Below, one piece after another: positions 1-6,324 of a stretch of 13,672 nt of DNA. Each line of letters opens with the position of its first letter. Within the stretch, counting starts at the first letter, position 1. The position numbers were made by a program, and so were the translations under genes. Below the pieces are notes generated by a model that did not search any database, was not told the origin of the DNA, and saw nothing but the letters and a program-made list of their open reading frames with translations. Source of the stretch: Caryophanales bacterium UBA7581 (GTDB lineage: Bacteria > Bacillota_I > Bacilli_A > RFN20 > CAG-826); assembly GCA_002477825.1 (NCBI GenBank), contig DLKT01000019.1, positions 1 through 13,672 of the forward strand, written 5' to 3'.

Positions 1-177
1 AGTGTCGCCAAGAACAGTATATGCCAAAACGCCGTTGTCGACGGCTTTTTGATAGTACGTCGTTGCGGTTTTGAAATCGCCGTCATCGGAATATAAATCG
101 CCAATAGAAACGTAGTACTTCGGATTCTTTTTGGCCGATTTCAAAAGTTTTTCTATTTTGGTATCTATGCTTGACAA
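1..177 (-). CDS. TPR-like repeat protein, N-terminal fragment
   Basis: The first 59 codons of a gene that runs off the left edge. The best start is TTG (177-175): AAGGAG lies 8 nt upstream, while an in-frame GTG further up overlaps that site. The peptide begins with a lysine-rich helix (KIEKLLKSAKK). A tetratricopeptide-like unit follows at about residues 18-48: KYYVSIGDLYSDDGDF, then TYYQKAVDNG. A second helix pair seems to begin at AYTVLGD. There is no signal peptide, so a cytoplasmic scaffold or protein-binding role is likely, with the partner unknown. The first 120 bases are about 44% G+C and use codons such as GCC, GTC, TCG and CCG more than the genes to the right, which could mean a different origin. 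Sel1-like repeats are an alternative reading of the same pattern. Confidence 0.6.
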   Translation of the reverse strand, partial: MSSIDTKIEKLLKSAKKNPKYYVSIGDLYSDDGDFKTATTYYQKAVDNGVLAYTVLGDT

Positions 178-243
178 TATAATCACTCCTTAAAGAAAGA
201 CGACATAAGAGAATTTGTTTATACTATTCAATCCCTCAAAACA

Positions 244-252
244 ATTATAACA
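244..252 (-). promoter_or_regulatory. Extended -10 promoter for the TPR-like gene
   Basis: On the minus strand TGTTATAAT (252-244) is a perfect extended -10 element (TGnTATAAT). No good -35 box lies 17 bp upstream, as expected for extended -10 promoters. Transcription would start near 237, giving a leader of about 60 nt before the TTG start. Confidence 0.5.
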
Positions 253-283
253 TGATAGTCATAGAAAGCGGAATGCAAGAAGC

Positions 284-312
284 AAAAAGCAGCCACTAGT
301 TAAGCAGCTGCT
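284..312 (-). terminator. Intrinsic terminator after the recombinase-like remnant
   Basis: On the minus strand AGCAGC (312-307) pairs with GCTGCT (293-288) around a 13-nt loop and runs into TTTTT. The upstream arm overlaps the last codons of the open fragment ending at 300, as a native terminator of that gene would. Confidence 0.55.
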
Positions 313-443
313 ATCGTTGTTTCTTTTCCATTATAGAATTTGAAGGTTATCGATTTGTACCTATGGACTATCGCCTTCTCAACCATAATCATGTCTGATA
401 TTTTTGATGGGGTATAACTAAAAAATTCGTAATCGTTCAATCG
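300..443 (-). pseudogene. Remnant resembling the C-terminus of a serine recombinase
   Basis: A 47-codon open stretch ends with TAA at 302-300 and is closed upstream by TAA at 446-444. Its reading includes NDYEFFSYTPSK, then MVEKAIVHRYKSITF, then KFYNGKETTIAAA. From memory of the family, the last segment resembles the C-terminal end of large serine recombinases of Bacillota elements, where a VEKxIVxxxxxITFxFxNGxE pattern near the stop is common. There is no catalytic serine domain, no ribosome binding site and no strong start (TTG at 440 and ATG at 392 are the only options). I therefore read it as the surviving 3' end of a deleted gene. The terminator right after its stop supports a once-functional gene end. 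A real small protein starting at 392 cannot be excluded, and no homology search backs the family call. Confidence 0.42.
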
Positions 444-470
444 TTAGGGCAATCGTTCAATCATTGGCGT
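431..470. repeat. 20-bp tandem direct repeat, two copies
   Basis: Units 431-450 and 451-470 share their first 12 bases (aatcgttcaatc) and match at 16 of 20 positions overall. The unit length is not a multiple of three, so the duplication shifts any reading frame crossing it. It lies at the upstream edge of the recombinase-like fragment. Confidence 0.7.
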
Positions 471-491
471 TTAAAATTTAAAAATCCTTAT

Positions 492-513
492 ATAAAAAGA
501 GCTTCAAAGCCCT
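492..513 (-). terminator. Terminator-like hairpin
   Basis: On the minus strand AGGGCT (513-508) pairs with AGCTCT (503-498), with one G-U pair and a 4-nt loop, followed by TTTTT then ATA. No gene ends directly upstream, so it may belong to lost sequence or act as a backup to the tRNA terminator. Confidence 0.5.
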
Positions 514-557
514 ATGAATCGCTTTCTGATGTATCAAAGTTCGTGAGTTCGAACAAA

Positions 558-576
558 CGGTAGGAATTGAACCCAC
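558..576 (-). other. tRNA T-arm-like relic
   Basis: On the minus strand GTGGG-TTCAATT-CCTAC (576-560) has the stem and loop of a tRNA T arm. The 19-bp segment 558-576 matches the T arm of tRNA-Trp (641-659) at 16 positions. The C-to-T and G-to-A changes in the stem compensate, so pairing is kept. No anticodon arm precedes it and no CCA follows, so it is not a functional tRNA. It could be a decayed tRNA or a partial 3' copy left by integration. Confidence 0.45.
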
Positions 577-584
577 GTAAAAAC

Positions 585-618
585 AAAAAAAGTTCAATAC
601 ATTTTACTGTATCAAACT
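585..618 (-). terminator. Intrinsic terminator after tRNA-Trp
   Basis: On the minus strand AGTTTGATACA (618-608) pairs along 11 bp, including two G-U pairs, with TGTATTGAACT (601-591). The loop is 6 nt and a T tract follows (590-585). It begins 13 nt past the CCA end and should stop the yqeY/tRNA transcript. Confidence 0.75.
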
Positions 619-631
619 AATGCTTCAATAA

Positions 632-705
632 TGGCAGGGGCGGCAGGAATCGAACCCGCAATAACGGTTTTGGAGACCGTTGCTATACCATTTAACTACG
701 CCCCT
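632..705 (-). tRNA. trnW: tRNA-Trp (CCA anticodon)
   Basis: A 74-nt cloverleaf with encoded CCA. The acceptor stem AGGGGCG (705-699) pairs with CGCCCCT. The D arm is GTTA/TAGC. The anticodon stem is ACGGT/ACCGT around loop CTCCAAA, giving anticodon CCA for UGG. The T arm is GCGGG-TTCGATT-CCTGC, and GCCA closes the 3' end. The variable loop is four bases. It lies 19 nt after yqeY, has its own promoter (724-753) and a strong terminator downstream. A CCA rather than UCA anticodon agrees with TGA being a stop codon here. Confidence 0.95.
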
Positions 706-723
706 AAGAAAGTTCGCTTCTAT

Positions 724-753
724 ATTATATAGAGCGAGCGATACGGTTGACAA
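724..753 (-). promoter_or_regulatory. tRNA-Trp promoter inside the 3' end of yqeY
   Basis: On the minus strand TTGTCA (753-748), an 18-bp spacer and a perfect TATAAT (729-724). The -10 box covers the yqeY stop codon (727-725). Transcription would begin about 11 nt before the mature tRNA 5' end at 705, so the tRNA does not depend on yqeY transcription. Confidence 0.65.
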
Positions 754-1156
754 GACCCATATCGACTTTTCCTGCAAAATTTTCTTTAAAATGCTTCATT
801 ACACTTGGAATCGAACGATCTTCTAAAGAAAGAATTTCATTTTTAATTTCTTCTTCCGTTAGCATTTTAGGTAAGTAGGATTGAATGGTTTTCATTTGTT
901 CATCAATTTCTTCTACTCTTTGGGTGTTATTTACACTTAAATAACCCGCACGTTCATCTTCAAGTTCTTTAATTGTCTTTTGAATAATTCCTAATAAATC
1001 CGCATCAGCGATTTCTTTTCCTTTGGTAGAAAGTTCAATCTTCGCTAAGTTATATTTATTAATGACTACGGATAAGATAGCGCGTACGTTTTTATTCTTT
1101 GACTTTAAAGCTTCCATATTGGCTTTTTTTAATTCATCGATTAACATTTCTATCAC
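725..1156 (-). CDS. yqeY: YqeY family protein (GatB/YqeY domain)
   Basis: A 143-residue protein, close to the usual length of stand-alone YqeY proteins (about 148). It is predicted to be mostly helical. The family is related to the C-terminal tail domain of GatB, the subunit of the amidotransferase that corrects mischarged Glu-tRNA(Gln) and Asp-tRNA(Asn), so tRNA-linked binding is suspected but the exact role is not established. Recognisable features are the lysine-rich first helix (LIDELKKANMEALKSK), the central ERAGYLSVNNTQRVEEIDEQM segment in two halves, and the C-terminal VMKHFKENFAGKVDMG segment ending in VNRIARSI. The ATG at 1156 follows GGAAGGTGAT. A promoter lies at 1171-1199. tRNA-Trp follows directly on the same strand. 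No truncation is seen. Confidence 0.9.
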   Translation of the reverse strand: MIEMLIDELKKANMEALKSKNKNVRAILSVVINKYNLAKIELSTKGKEIADADLLGIIQKTIKELEDERAGYLSVNNTQRVEEIDEQMKTIQSYLPKMLTEEEIKNEILSLEDRSIPSVMKHFKENFAGKVDMGLVNRIARSI

Positions 1157-1170
1157 CTTCCGTGCATATT

Positions 1171-1199
1171 ATCATAACAAATTTACAAAAAATAAACAA
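1171..1199 (-). promoter_or_regulatory. Candidate yqeY promoter
   Basis: On the minus strand TTGTTT (1199-1194), a 17-bp spacer and TATGAT (1176-1171), with the -10 box about 15 nt before the yqeY start codon. The -35 box overlaps the last bases of the preceding terminator hairpin. Confidence 0.5.
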
Positions 1200-1229
1200 G
1201 ATGAGATTGATAATATTTCTCATCTTGTT
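1187..1229 (-). terminator. Intrinsic terminator of the membrane protein gene
   Basis: A perfect 12-bp inverted repeat: AACAAGATGAGA (1229-1218 on the minus strand) pairs with TCTCATCTTGTT (1206-1195). The loop is 11 nt, and TA then TTTTTT (1192-1187) follows. It starts 22 nt after the stop codon at 1251 and separates that gene from yqeY. Confidence 0.85.
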
Positions 1230-1250
1230 ATTCCTAATTTTTAGTTTTGT

Positions 1251-1952
1251 CTATTGTCTTTCTACGAATTCAACATTTAATTCATACGTAGCTTCGCATT
1301 TTTGAGCTTTATACCATTTATCACATTTTGCATCAATTTCTTTAGTAATGTCTTTCACTGCTGCCACGACATAACCTTCATGCTTCTTTAATTCATCAGC
1401 GTCTTTAATTAATTCAAAATTTTCATGAACACCAACAACTTTAAAGGAGATTTTATGACCTTCAACAGTAACTTCTGTATGCATTCTTAACACTGCACCT
1501 GATGGATAATAAACCGCATCATTTTCTTCACTTGCAATTTTTTGCATTGCTGCTAAAACAGCTTTGTAAGGTAAATCCTTTTTGTTTCCGCTTAAATCAA
1601 TAGAAGTTAAATAATACACTAATGTGCTCTTAGTACTATCTATTTCATAGCATCCACGTTGCATATTATAGCCTTTTTTAGAAGCTAAAACATAACCAAG
1701 AATTTGCGTAATGAAACGTACAGGTGCAAAGATAACATTAATCAAAACGCACCACCAACTGTCTTCTTTTCTAAGGAACTTATCGAGGACGTTAACAATT
1801 AATAAAATTACTGTAAGTCCAATAACTGCGGCGTTTTTGTTACTAGCATTTATTGTTGAACTACTCGTAAAAGCGAGGACAACCATCCAAAATAAAAGAG
1901 TTTGTAAGAATGATACGACGCCTACACAAATCTTGTAAACTAAATTTTTCAT
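1251..1952 (-). CDS. Unrecognised membrane protein with three N-terminal helices
   Basis: A 233-residue protein that I do not recognise. Three hydrophobic stretches fill the N-terminal part: about 8-30 (VGVVSFLQTLLFWMVVLAF), 40-57 (AAVIGLTVILLIVNVLD) and 68-90 (VLINVIFAPVRFITQILGYV). The remaining residues, about 100-233, are polar and probably one folded domain. Alternating strands are suggested at about 155-175 (RMHTEVTVEGHKISFKVVGV) and near the C-terminus (ATYELNVEF). There are cysteines at 9, 68, 101, 210 and 219. With three helices, the tail is on the opposite side from the N-terminus. AAGGA lies about 10 nt before the ATG. It has its own promoter and a strong terminator, so it is probably transcribed alone. 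No catalytic motif is visible. Confidence 0.75.
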   Translation of the reverse strand: MKNLVYKICVGVVSFLQTLLFWMVVLAFTSSSTINASNKNAAVIGLTVILLIVNVLDKFLRKEDSWWCVLINVIFAPVRFITQILGYVLASKKGYNMQRGCYEIDSTKSTLVYYLTSIDLSGNKKDLPYKAVLAAMQKIASEENDAVYYPSGAVLRMHTEVTVEGHKISFKVVGVHENFELIKDADELKKHEGYVVAAVKDITKEIDAKCDKWYKAQKCEATYELNVEFVERQ

Positions 1953-1979
1953 ATTTTTAAAATCCTTCTTTCTTCTTGA

Positions 1980-2008
1980 ATATTAGCAAATCAAGACGCA
2001 AAATGCAA
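1980..2008 (-). promoter_or_regulatory. Promoter of the membrane protein gene
   Basis: On the minus strand TTGCAT (2008-2003), a 17-bp spacer and TAATAT (1985-1980). It lies in the 64-nt gap after the transglutaminase-like gene. No convincing terminator precedes it, so some readthrough from the ABC operon is possible. Confidence 0.45.
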
Positions 2009-2016
2009 CACGAACA

Positions 2017-2715
2017 TTATAATTTACGAATATTTTTAATGTTTTTATTCATCTTCTTACGAGAAATATGTTCGTAAATCCATTTTTTTATTTTTCCTAA
2101 AGCTTGTTGATGCTTTTGAAAGAGTTCATCAGGATTTTCATAAACGCCTAAATCACGTACAATGCCTTCTTTTTGAATATATGTATCGGTACCGATAAAT
2201 TCAACTTGAGGACAAGAAAAATCTTTAGTGGCTACACCATACCCTATAAAAGGAGCGTTAACTTCTACACAAAACTTCTTTTGTAAATTTTCTAAATATT
2301 GATTATCTAATATTAATCCTTCTAATTGAATCCAGTGATGATCATATTGAACTTCTACGACACTATGAAGGATTTCTTGGGGCGCTTTTAAATAGGTTAA
2401 GCCCGTCATTGCGCCCTTTTGTAACTTTTTATCAATCATATAGCCGTGAATACGGCAAGGAATGTCTAACGCTCTTAAAAGGGCCATAAATAAAATGCTT
2501 TTTGTATTACATTGTCCATATCCATCTTTTAAAATGATGGATGCAGAAAGTGCATCTTTTTGATTATAACCAAAAAGGATTTCATCTTTTACAAAATTAT
2601 AAACCGCTTGAATACGATGAAAGGTATCGAGTTCACCCCATTTGCGGGTTTGTATTAATTCTTGTATGGACAATGTTTGAAAATCGAGTAGTGTCGTTTC
2701 TTCTAAGTATTGCAT
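2017..2715 (-). CDS. Transglutaminase-like superfamily protein
   Basis: A 232-residue protein with the core of the transglutaminase/protease fold. The nucleophile is probably Cys69 in KDGYGQCNTKS, at the head of the helix TKSILFMALLRALDIPCRI. The histidine is probably His117 in LHSVVEVQYDHHW, followed by Glu132 or Asp137 as the third residue. The family pattern is G-x-C, then H-x-W/V-x-E-V, then a strand carrying D or E. Bacterial members are often peptidases or amide-modifying enzymes rather than protein cross-linkers. No signal peptide or membrane segment is visible, so it should act in the cytoplasm. The C-terminal 30 residues are strongly basic. It starts 15 nt after the second ABC subunit, with TAGGA as ribosome binding site, so it is probably the last gene of that operon. 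Its substrate is unknown. Confidence 0.8.
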   Translation of the reverse strand: MQYLEETTLLDFQTLSIQELIQTRKWGELDTFHRIQAVYNFVKDEILFGYNQKDALSASIILKDGYGQCNTKSILFMALLRALDIPCRIHGYMIDKKLQKGAMTGLTYLKAPQEILHSVVEVQYDHHWIQLEGLILDNQYLENLQKKFCVEVNAPFIGYGVATKDFSCPQVEFIGTDTYIQKEGIVRDLGVYENPDELFQKHQQALGKIKKWIYEHISRKKMNKNIKNIRKL

Positions 2716-2730
2716 TTTATTTCCTACTTT

Positions 2731-4485
2731 CTATTTAAAAAGGGACCATCCCTCTGCTTTTTCTCTAATTTCCATAAAGTGATGATAAATTCCCTCTTGT
2801 TTGATTAACTCATCATGGGTACCTTTTTCGACGATTTCTCCATGATCAACAACTAAAATTTGATCGGCATTTTGAATGGTTTGTAAGCGGTGAGCAATCA
2901 TGATAATGGTCTTTCCTTTGGTTAATTCCGATAAAGCCGCTTGAATTTTATCTTCGTTCTCTGGGTCAATACTAGCCGTTGCTTCATCTAAAATAATAAT
3001 TGGTGCATCTTTTAAAATGGCTCTTGCAATGGAAATCCTTTGCTTTTCTCCACCAGAAAGTGTATTACCGCCCTCACCTAATATGGTATCATATCCATTC
3101 GGTAACGCCATAATAAAATCATGACATCTTGCTTTTTTGGCCGCTAAAATCACTTCTTCTTCACTGGCATCCGGTCGTCCAAAAAGAATATTCGCACGAA
3201 TCGTATCATGGAACAAATAAACGTTTTGGAACACCATGGAAATATAAGATAATAAACTATCACAAGTAAATTCTTTTAAATCATGATTACCTAAAAGAAT
3301 TTGGCCTTTTTCTGGGTCATAAAATCTCGCTAATAAATTGCAAATCGTTGTTTTTCCTGAGCCCGATGGACCGATAATAGCAACGGTCGATTTTTCTGGA
3401 ATTTTAAAGCTAACATCTTTTAAAATCGGACGCTGAGTATCATAGCTAAAATCAACATTTTTAAATTCAATATCATAGTGATCTAATGTAATTTCTTTTC
3501 CGTCTTCATCAATGAAGTTTCCCTCTTTTAACGCATCTAATTGATTCATGGCATCATCAATCACGCTAAGGGTATGGGCACTATCGCTAATTGGTTCTAC
3601 ACTAGCAAAAATCGTAAAGGAGAAGAAAACAAACATTAACATCATTGAAAGTTCCATTTTCCCTAAAGCGCACATCATCGCGGCCACTAACGCTAAACTT
3701 ACACTTCCACACTTTAACATCAATAAATGGAGGGCGTTAGAAGGCAAATAACCCCATTCAATCTTTAAATGAATCTTCTTACTATCTTCAATTGCTTGAT
3801 TCATGCTTTCCATCGCTGCTTTCCCTTTTCCAAACGATTTAATAACGGAGAGTCCACGCGCATATTCAATCGTTGAGCTTGTTAAGTCTTGGGTAGCTTT
3901 TGCTTCTTTTGGAGCATTCTTATGACTATAATGAGAAATTAAAAGTAAGAAAACGAAAGATAACAATACCGCTAGAAGTGCAATCGTGCCTACTAATGGA
4001 TTTAAAATAAATAAAGCAATACACACGACAAAGAAATTTAAATAACCACCGACAAAGTTATCAATCATTCGTATACCCATATTTTCTAAAGTACTTAATC
4101 CTGTCGTAATTGAATGAAGAATGGTGCCGGTTTTCACTTTTGAAAAATAGCCTAAAGATACACGTTTTAAAGAATCACCGACAGCTAAACGATCTCTAGC
4201 GGTTAATTGATAACTAATGGATTCTTGTAACCGCGCTCTAAAATAGTCGAATAAGAAACGAAGGAAAACAAAGATAACTTGTAATACAATGACTTTCCAA
4301 ATCCATGAAGTATCAAAAGGCATACTTTGCATAACAGATTCAATATATAAACCAATCACATAGGCCGCTAAAGCAATCGGAAGTGCGGTAAATATATGAG
4401 AAAAGAAAGTCATAACAAAACCTAAATAAAGGCGTTTTTTATATTCTCCACACCAATGAATAATTCTTTTAATGGTTTTAAACAT
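2731..4485 (-). CDS. ABC exporter-fold permease/ATPase, second subunit
   Basis: A 584-residue half-transporter. The N-terminal ~310 residues form a six-helix type IV (exporter-fold) membrane domain, with clear helices near 20-48, 60-80, 145-185 and 255-300. The nucleotide-binding domain follows: Walker A GPSGSGKT at 372-379, Q-loop Gln420, signature LSGGE at 476-480, Walker B IIILDE ending at Glu501, D-loop SIDPENE, and switch His532. All catalytic residues are present. It begins one base after the stop of the upstream subunit, and its AAGGAGG site lies inside that gene's last codons, so translation is probably coupled and the two form a heterodimer. The cargo is unknown. TetR control suggests an exported toxic compound or metabolite, but the related IrtAB/YbtPQ group uses the same fold for siderophore uptake. 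Confidence 0.9.
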   Translation of the reverse strand: MFKTIKRIIHWCGEYKKRLYLGFVMTFFSHIFTALPIALAAYVIGLYIESVMQSMPFDTSWIWKVIVLQVIFVFLRFLFDYFRARLQESISYQLTARDRLAVGDSLKRVSLGYFSKVKTGTILHSITTGLSTLENMGIRMIDNFVGGYLNFFVVCIALFILNPLVGTIALLAVLLSFVFLLLISHYSHKNAPKEAKATQDLTSSTIEYARGLSVIKSFGKGKAAMESMNQAIEDSKKIHLKIEWGYLPSNALHLLMLKCGSVSLALVAAMMCALGKMELSMMLMFVFFSFTIFASVEPISDSAHTLSVIDDAMNQLDALKEGNFIDEDGKEITLDHYDIEFKNVDFSYDTQRPILKDVSFKIPEKSTVAIIGPSGSGKTTICNLLARFYDPEKGQILLGNHDLKEFTCDSLLSYISMVFQNVYLFHDTIRANILFGRPDASEEEVILAAKKARCHDFIMALPNGYDTILGEGGNTLSGGEKQRISIARAILKDAPIIILDEATASIDPENEDKIQAALSELTKGKTIIMIAHRLQTIQNADQILVVDHGEIVEKGTHDELIKQEGIYHHFMEIREKAEGWSLFK

Positions 4486-4486
4486 A

Positions 4487-6256
4487 TTAGAACACCTCCT
4501 TGTTTTGGGTTAAAGACCATGCCTTAGCCCCAATATGGGCTTTCCACATCGTTTGATAGAGTTCTGATGTTTTTAATAATTCTTCTTGCGTACCCTTAGC
4601 CACGATTTCACCTTGATTTAAAACGATGATTTGGTCCGCATTTTTTATTGTGGAAAGACGGTGAGCAATGACAAGTAATGTCTTTCCTTTGGTTAAAGAA
4701 GCAATGCTCTTTTGAATTTTATCTTCATTTTCCGGATCCGTAAAAGCAGTAGCTTCATCTAAAATCACAATCGGCGCATCTTTTAAAATCATACGGGCAA
4801 TTGCGATTCTTTGCTTTTCTCCGCCCGATAGTTTCTTTCCTGCTTCTCCAGCTGAGGTATGATAGCCTTCAGGAAGACTTAAAATAAATTCTTCCGCACA
4901 CGCTTTTCTAGCCGCTTCATAAACTTCTTCATCACTGGCAGAAGGATTACCTAAACGAATATTTTCTAAAATAGAACCTTGGAATAAAAAGTTATCTTGC
5001 GTTACAAAGCTAACATAAGTCGATAATTGTTCTAAGGTTAAATCTTTTACATTCACATTTCCAATCGTAATCTCTCCTTGATTGACGTCCCAAAAGCGAG
5101 CAATGAGTTTCGCTATCGTGGATTTCCCGCCTCCTGAAGGGCCTACTAATGCGACAAATTGTCCTTCTTTCATCTCTAAATTAATGCCGTGTAATATTTC
5201 TTGATCTTCCGTATAAGAAAAATGAACATCATGGAAGTTAATATCATAATGCGATACTTCTTTCGTTTTTTCTGGCTCTTCTAAAGAAGGCATTTCTAAA
5301 GCCGAAGCTAAATTTTCTACAGTAAATTTCACTTGACGCATGTTTTCCGAAAAGACTTCTAATTTAGCTAAAGAACCCACCATGGAGATAGAAAGCATAA
5401 CCGCTAAAGCAGCTTCACTGACCGTTATTATTCCATGACTTGATAAATATAAACTAACTGGTAAGGTGCCAATTAATGTAGACGGAAATAACGCAAATGC
5501 TAATTTCATCGTCGCATAGGTGGACGCTAACCACTTCACTACAAACGTTCTAAAATTGGTAATGGATTTCGCGTATTTTTCATAGGATACACCTGCTCGA
5601 CCAAATGCTTTAATCACTTCAATTCCTTCTACATATTCAACAATCGTACTATTCATTTCGTTATTCGATTGATCATACAAATCAAAGTTCTTTCCACTGA
5701 TTTTAAACGTTAACATCATACAAATAAAGGAAAGAGGGAACGTCACTAAAGACGCTAAAGCTAAACGATAATCAATGATAGCTAAAGCGATAATACTAAC
5801 AATCGGTAAAACAAGATGTCCTGCTCCTTCAGGAATCATATGTGCTAACGGAGGTTCTAAGTTTTCAATGCGGTCTACCATCATATTTTTAATTTCACCA
5901 ATGGAGTATTTTTGAACTTCTCCTAACGGGGCTTTTAAGAAACGATCGGCGAGTCGTTTTCTTAAACTTGCTAAGATTTCATACGCCATATGGTGAGAAG
6001 TACCTGTTGATAAGGTAAAGGTAATAATCTTAACGATATAGCCAAGTAAAGCCAATCCGCTCCACATTATAATTTCTTCTGTCGTCTTTGTACTTTCTAC
6101 AAATAAGCTAATGATGCGATACATTGCATAAAAAGGTACCAATCCCGCTAAAACAGAAATGATAGAAAGAATGATGGATAATACCATTCTCTTCTTTTCC
6201 CCTTTTGCGTAACCAAATACAATGTTCAGCCAACTTTTTTTCTTTTCTTTTTTCAT
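4487..6256 (-). CDS. ABC exporter-fold permease/ATPase, first subunit
   Basis: A 589-residue half-transporter, first of the pair. Six membrane helices are expected in residues 20-310, for example 24-50, 62-85, 148-185 and 253-298. The ATPase domain carries Walker A GPSGGGKS at 372-379, Q-loop Gln420, signature LSGGE at 476-480, Walker B IVILDE ending at Glu501, D-loop FTDPENE, and switch His532. Both members of the pair keep the Walker B glutamate, so neither ATP site is obviously degenerate, unlike many heterodimeric multidrug exporters. The DEATAFTDPENE wording resembles the DEATAFADPENE that I recall from the IrtAB/YbtPQ siderophore transporters, so transport direction is open. AAGGAGG precedes the ATG by 5 nt. 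A tetR gene lies 66 nt upstream on the same strand, with a terminator and a small inverted repeat between them. Confidence 0.9.
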   Translation of the reverse strand: MKKEKKKSWLNIVFGYAKGEKKRMVLSIILSIISVLAGLVPFYAMYRIISLFVESTKTTEEIIMWSGLALLGYIVKIITFTLSTGTSHHMAYEILASLRKRLADRFLKAPLGEVQKYSIGEIKNMMVDRIENLEPPLAHMIPEGAGHLVLPIVSIIALAIIDYRLALASLVTFPLSFICMMLTFKISGKNFDLYDQSNNEMNSTIVEYVEGIEVIKAFGRAGVSYEKYAKSITNFRTFVVKWLASTYATMKLAFALFPSTLIGTLPVSLYLSSHGIITVSEAALAVMLSISMVGSLAKLEVFSENMRQVKFTVENLASALEMPSLEEPEKTKEVSHYDINFHDVHFSYTEDQEILHGINLEMKEGQFVALVGPSGGGKSTIAKLIARFWDVNQGEITIGNVNVKDLTLEQLSTYVSFVTQDNFLFQGSILENIRLGNPSASDEEVYEAARKACAEEFILSLPEGYHTSAGEAGKKLSGGEKQRIAIARMILKDAPIVILDEATAFTDPENEDKIQKSIASLTKGKTLLVIAHRLSTIKNADQIIVLNQGEIVAKGTQEELLKTSELYQTMWKAHIGAKAWSLTQNKEVF

Positions 6257-6271
6257 AAGTTCCTCCTTATC

Positions 6272-6289
6272 AGTTAGTTATTGCTAACT
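6272..6289 (-). promoter_or_regulatory. Inverted repeat before the ABC transporter genes
   Basis: AGTTAG and CTAACT form a perfect 6-bp inverted repeat around TTATTG, directly upstream of the AAGGAGG site of the first ABC gene. It could be a weak operator for the adjacent TetR protein, since one arm region contains GTTAT, or a small RNA hairpin. No good promoter is visible between the tetR terminator and this point. Confidence 0.35.
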
Positions 6290-6299
6290 CATTTCCTTT

Positions 6300-6324
6300 A
6301 AAAAAGAGAAAGTTTCCTCTCTCT
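6300..6324 (-). terminator. Terminator/attenuator between tetR and the ABC genes
   Basis: On the minus strand AGAGAGAG (6324-6317) pairs along 8 bp, with one G-U pair, with CTTTCTCT (6312-6305). The loop is 4 nt (GAAA) and the T tract continues to 6300. The stem starts inside the tetR stop codon (6325-6323), so translation to the end of tetR could affect folding. It would reduce ABC transcription relative to tetR. Confidence 0.65.

Noticed and set aside
431..470. Start of a CRISPR array
   Set aside because: Only two adjacent 20-bp units with no spacers, and no cas gene nearby.
558..576. A complete second tRNA gene
   Set aside because: No D arm, anticodon arm, acceptor partner or CCA can be found around the T-arm-like hairpin.
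178..631. A riboswitch or T-box leader
   Set aside because: The hairpins in this stretch are simple terminators, and no conserved riboswitch or T-box core is visible.
1195..1229. Terminal inverted repeats of a small mobile element
   Set aside because: The arms are only 11 nt apart and are followed by a T run on the minus strand, so a terminator explains them fully.
1023..1305. Small plus-strand reading frames over yqeY and the adjoining gap
   Set aside because: They lie largely opposite yqeY, have no ribosome binding site and read as low-complexity antisense sequence.
3548..3751. Plus-strand reading frame inside the second ABC gene
   Set aside because: It is the antisense of a well-supported coding region and has no start signal.
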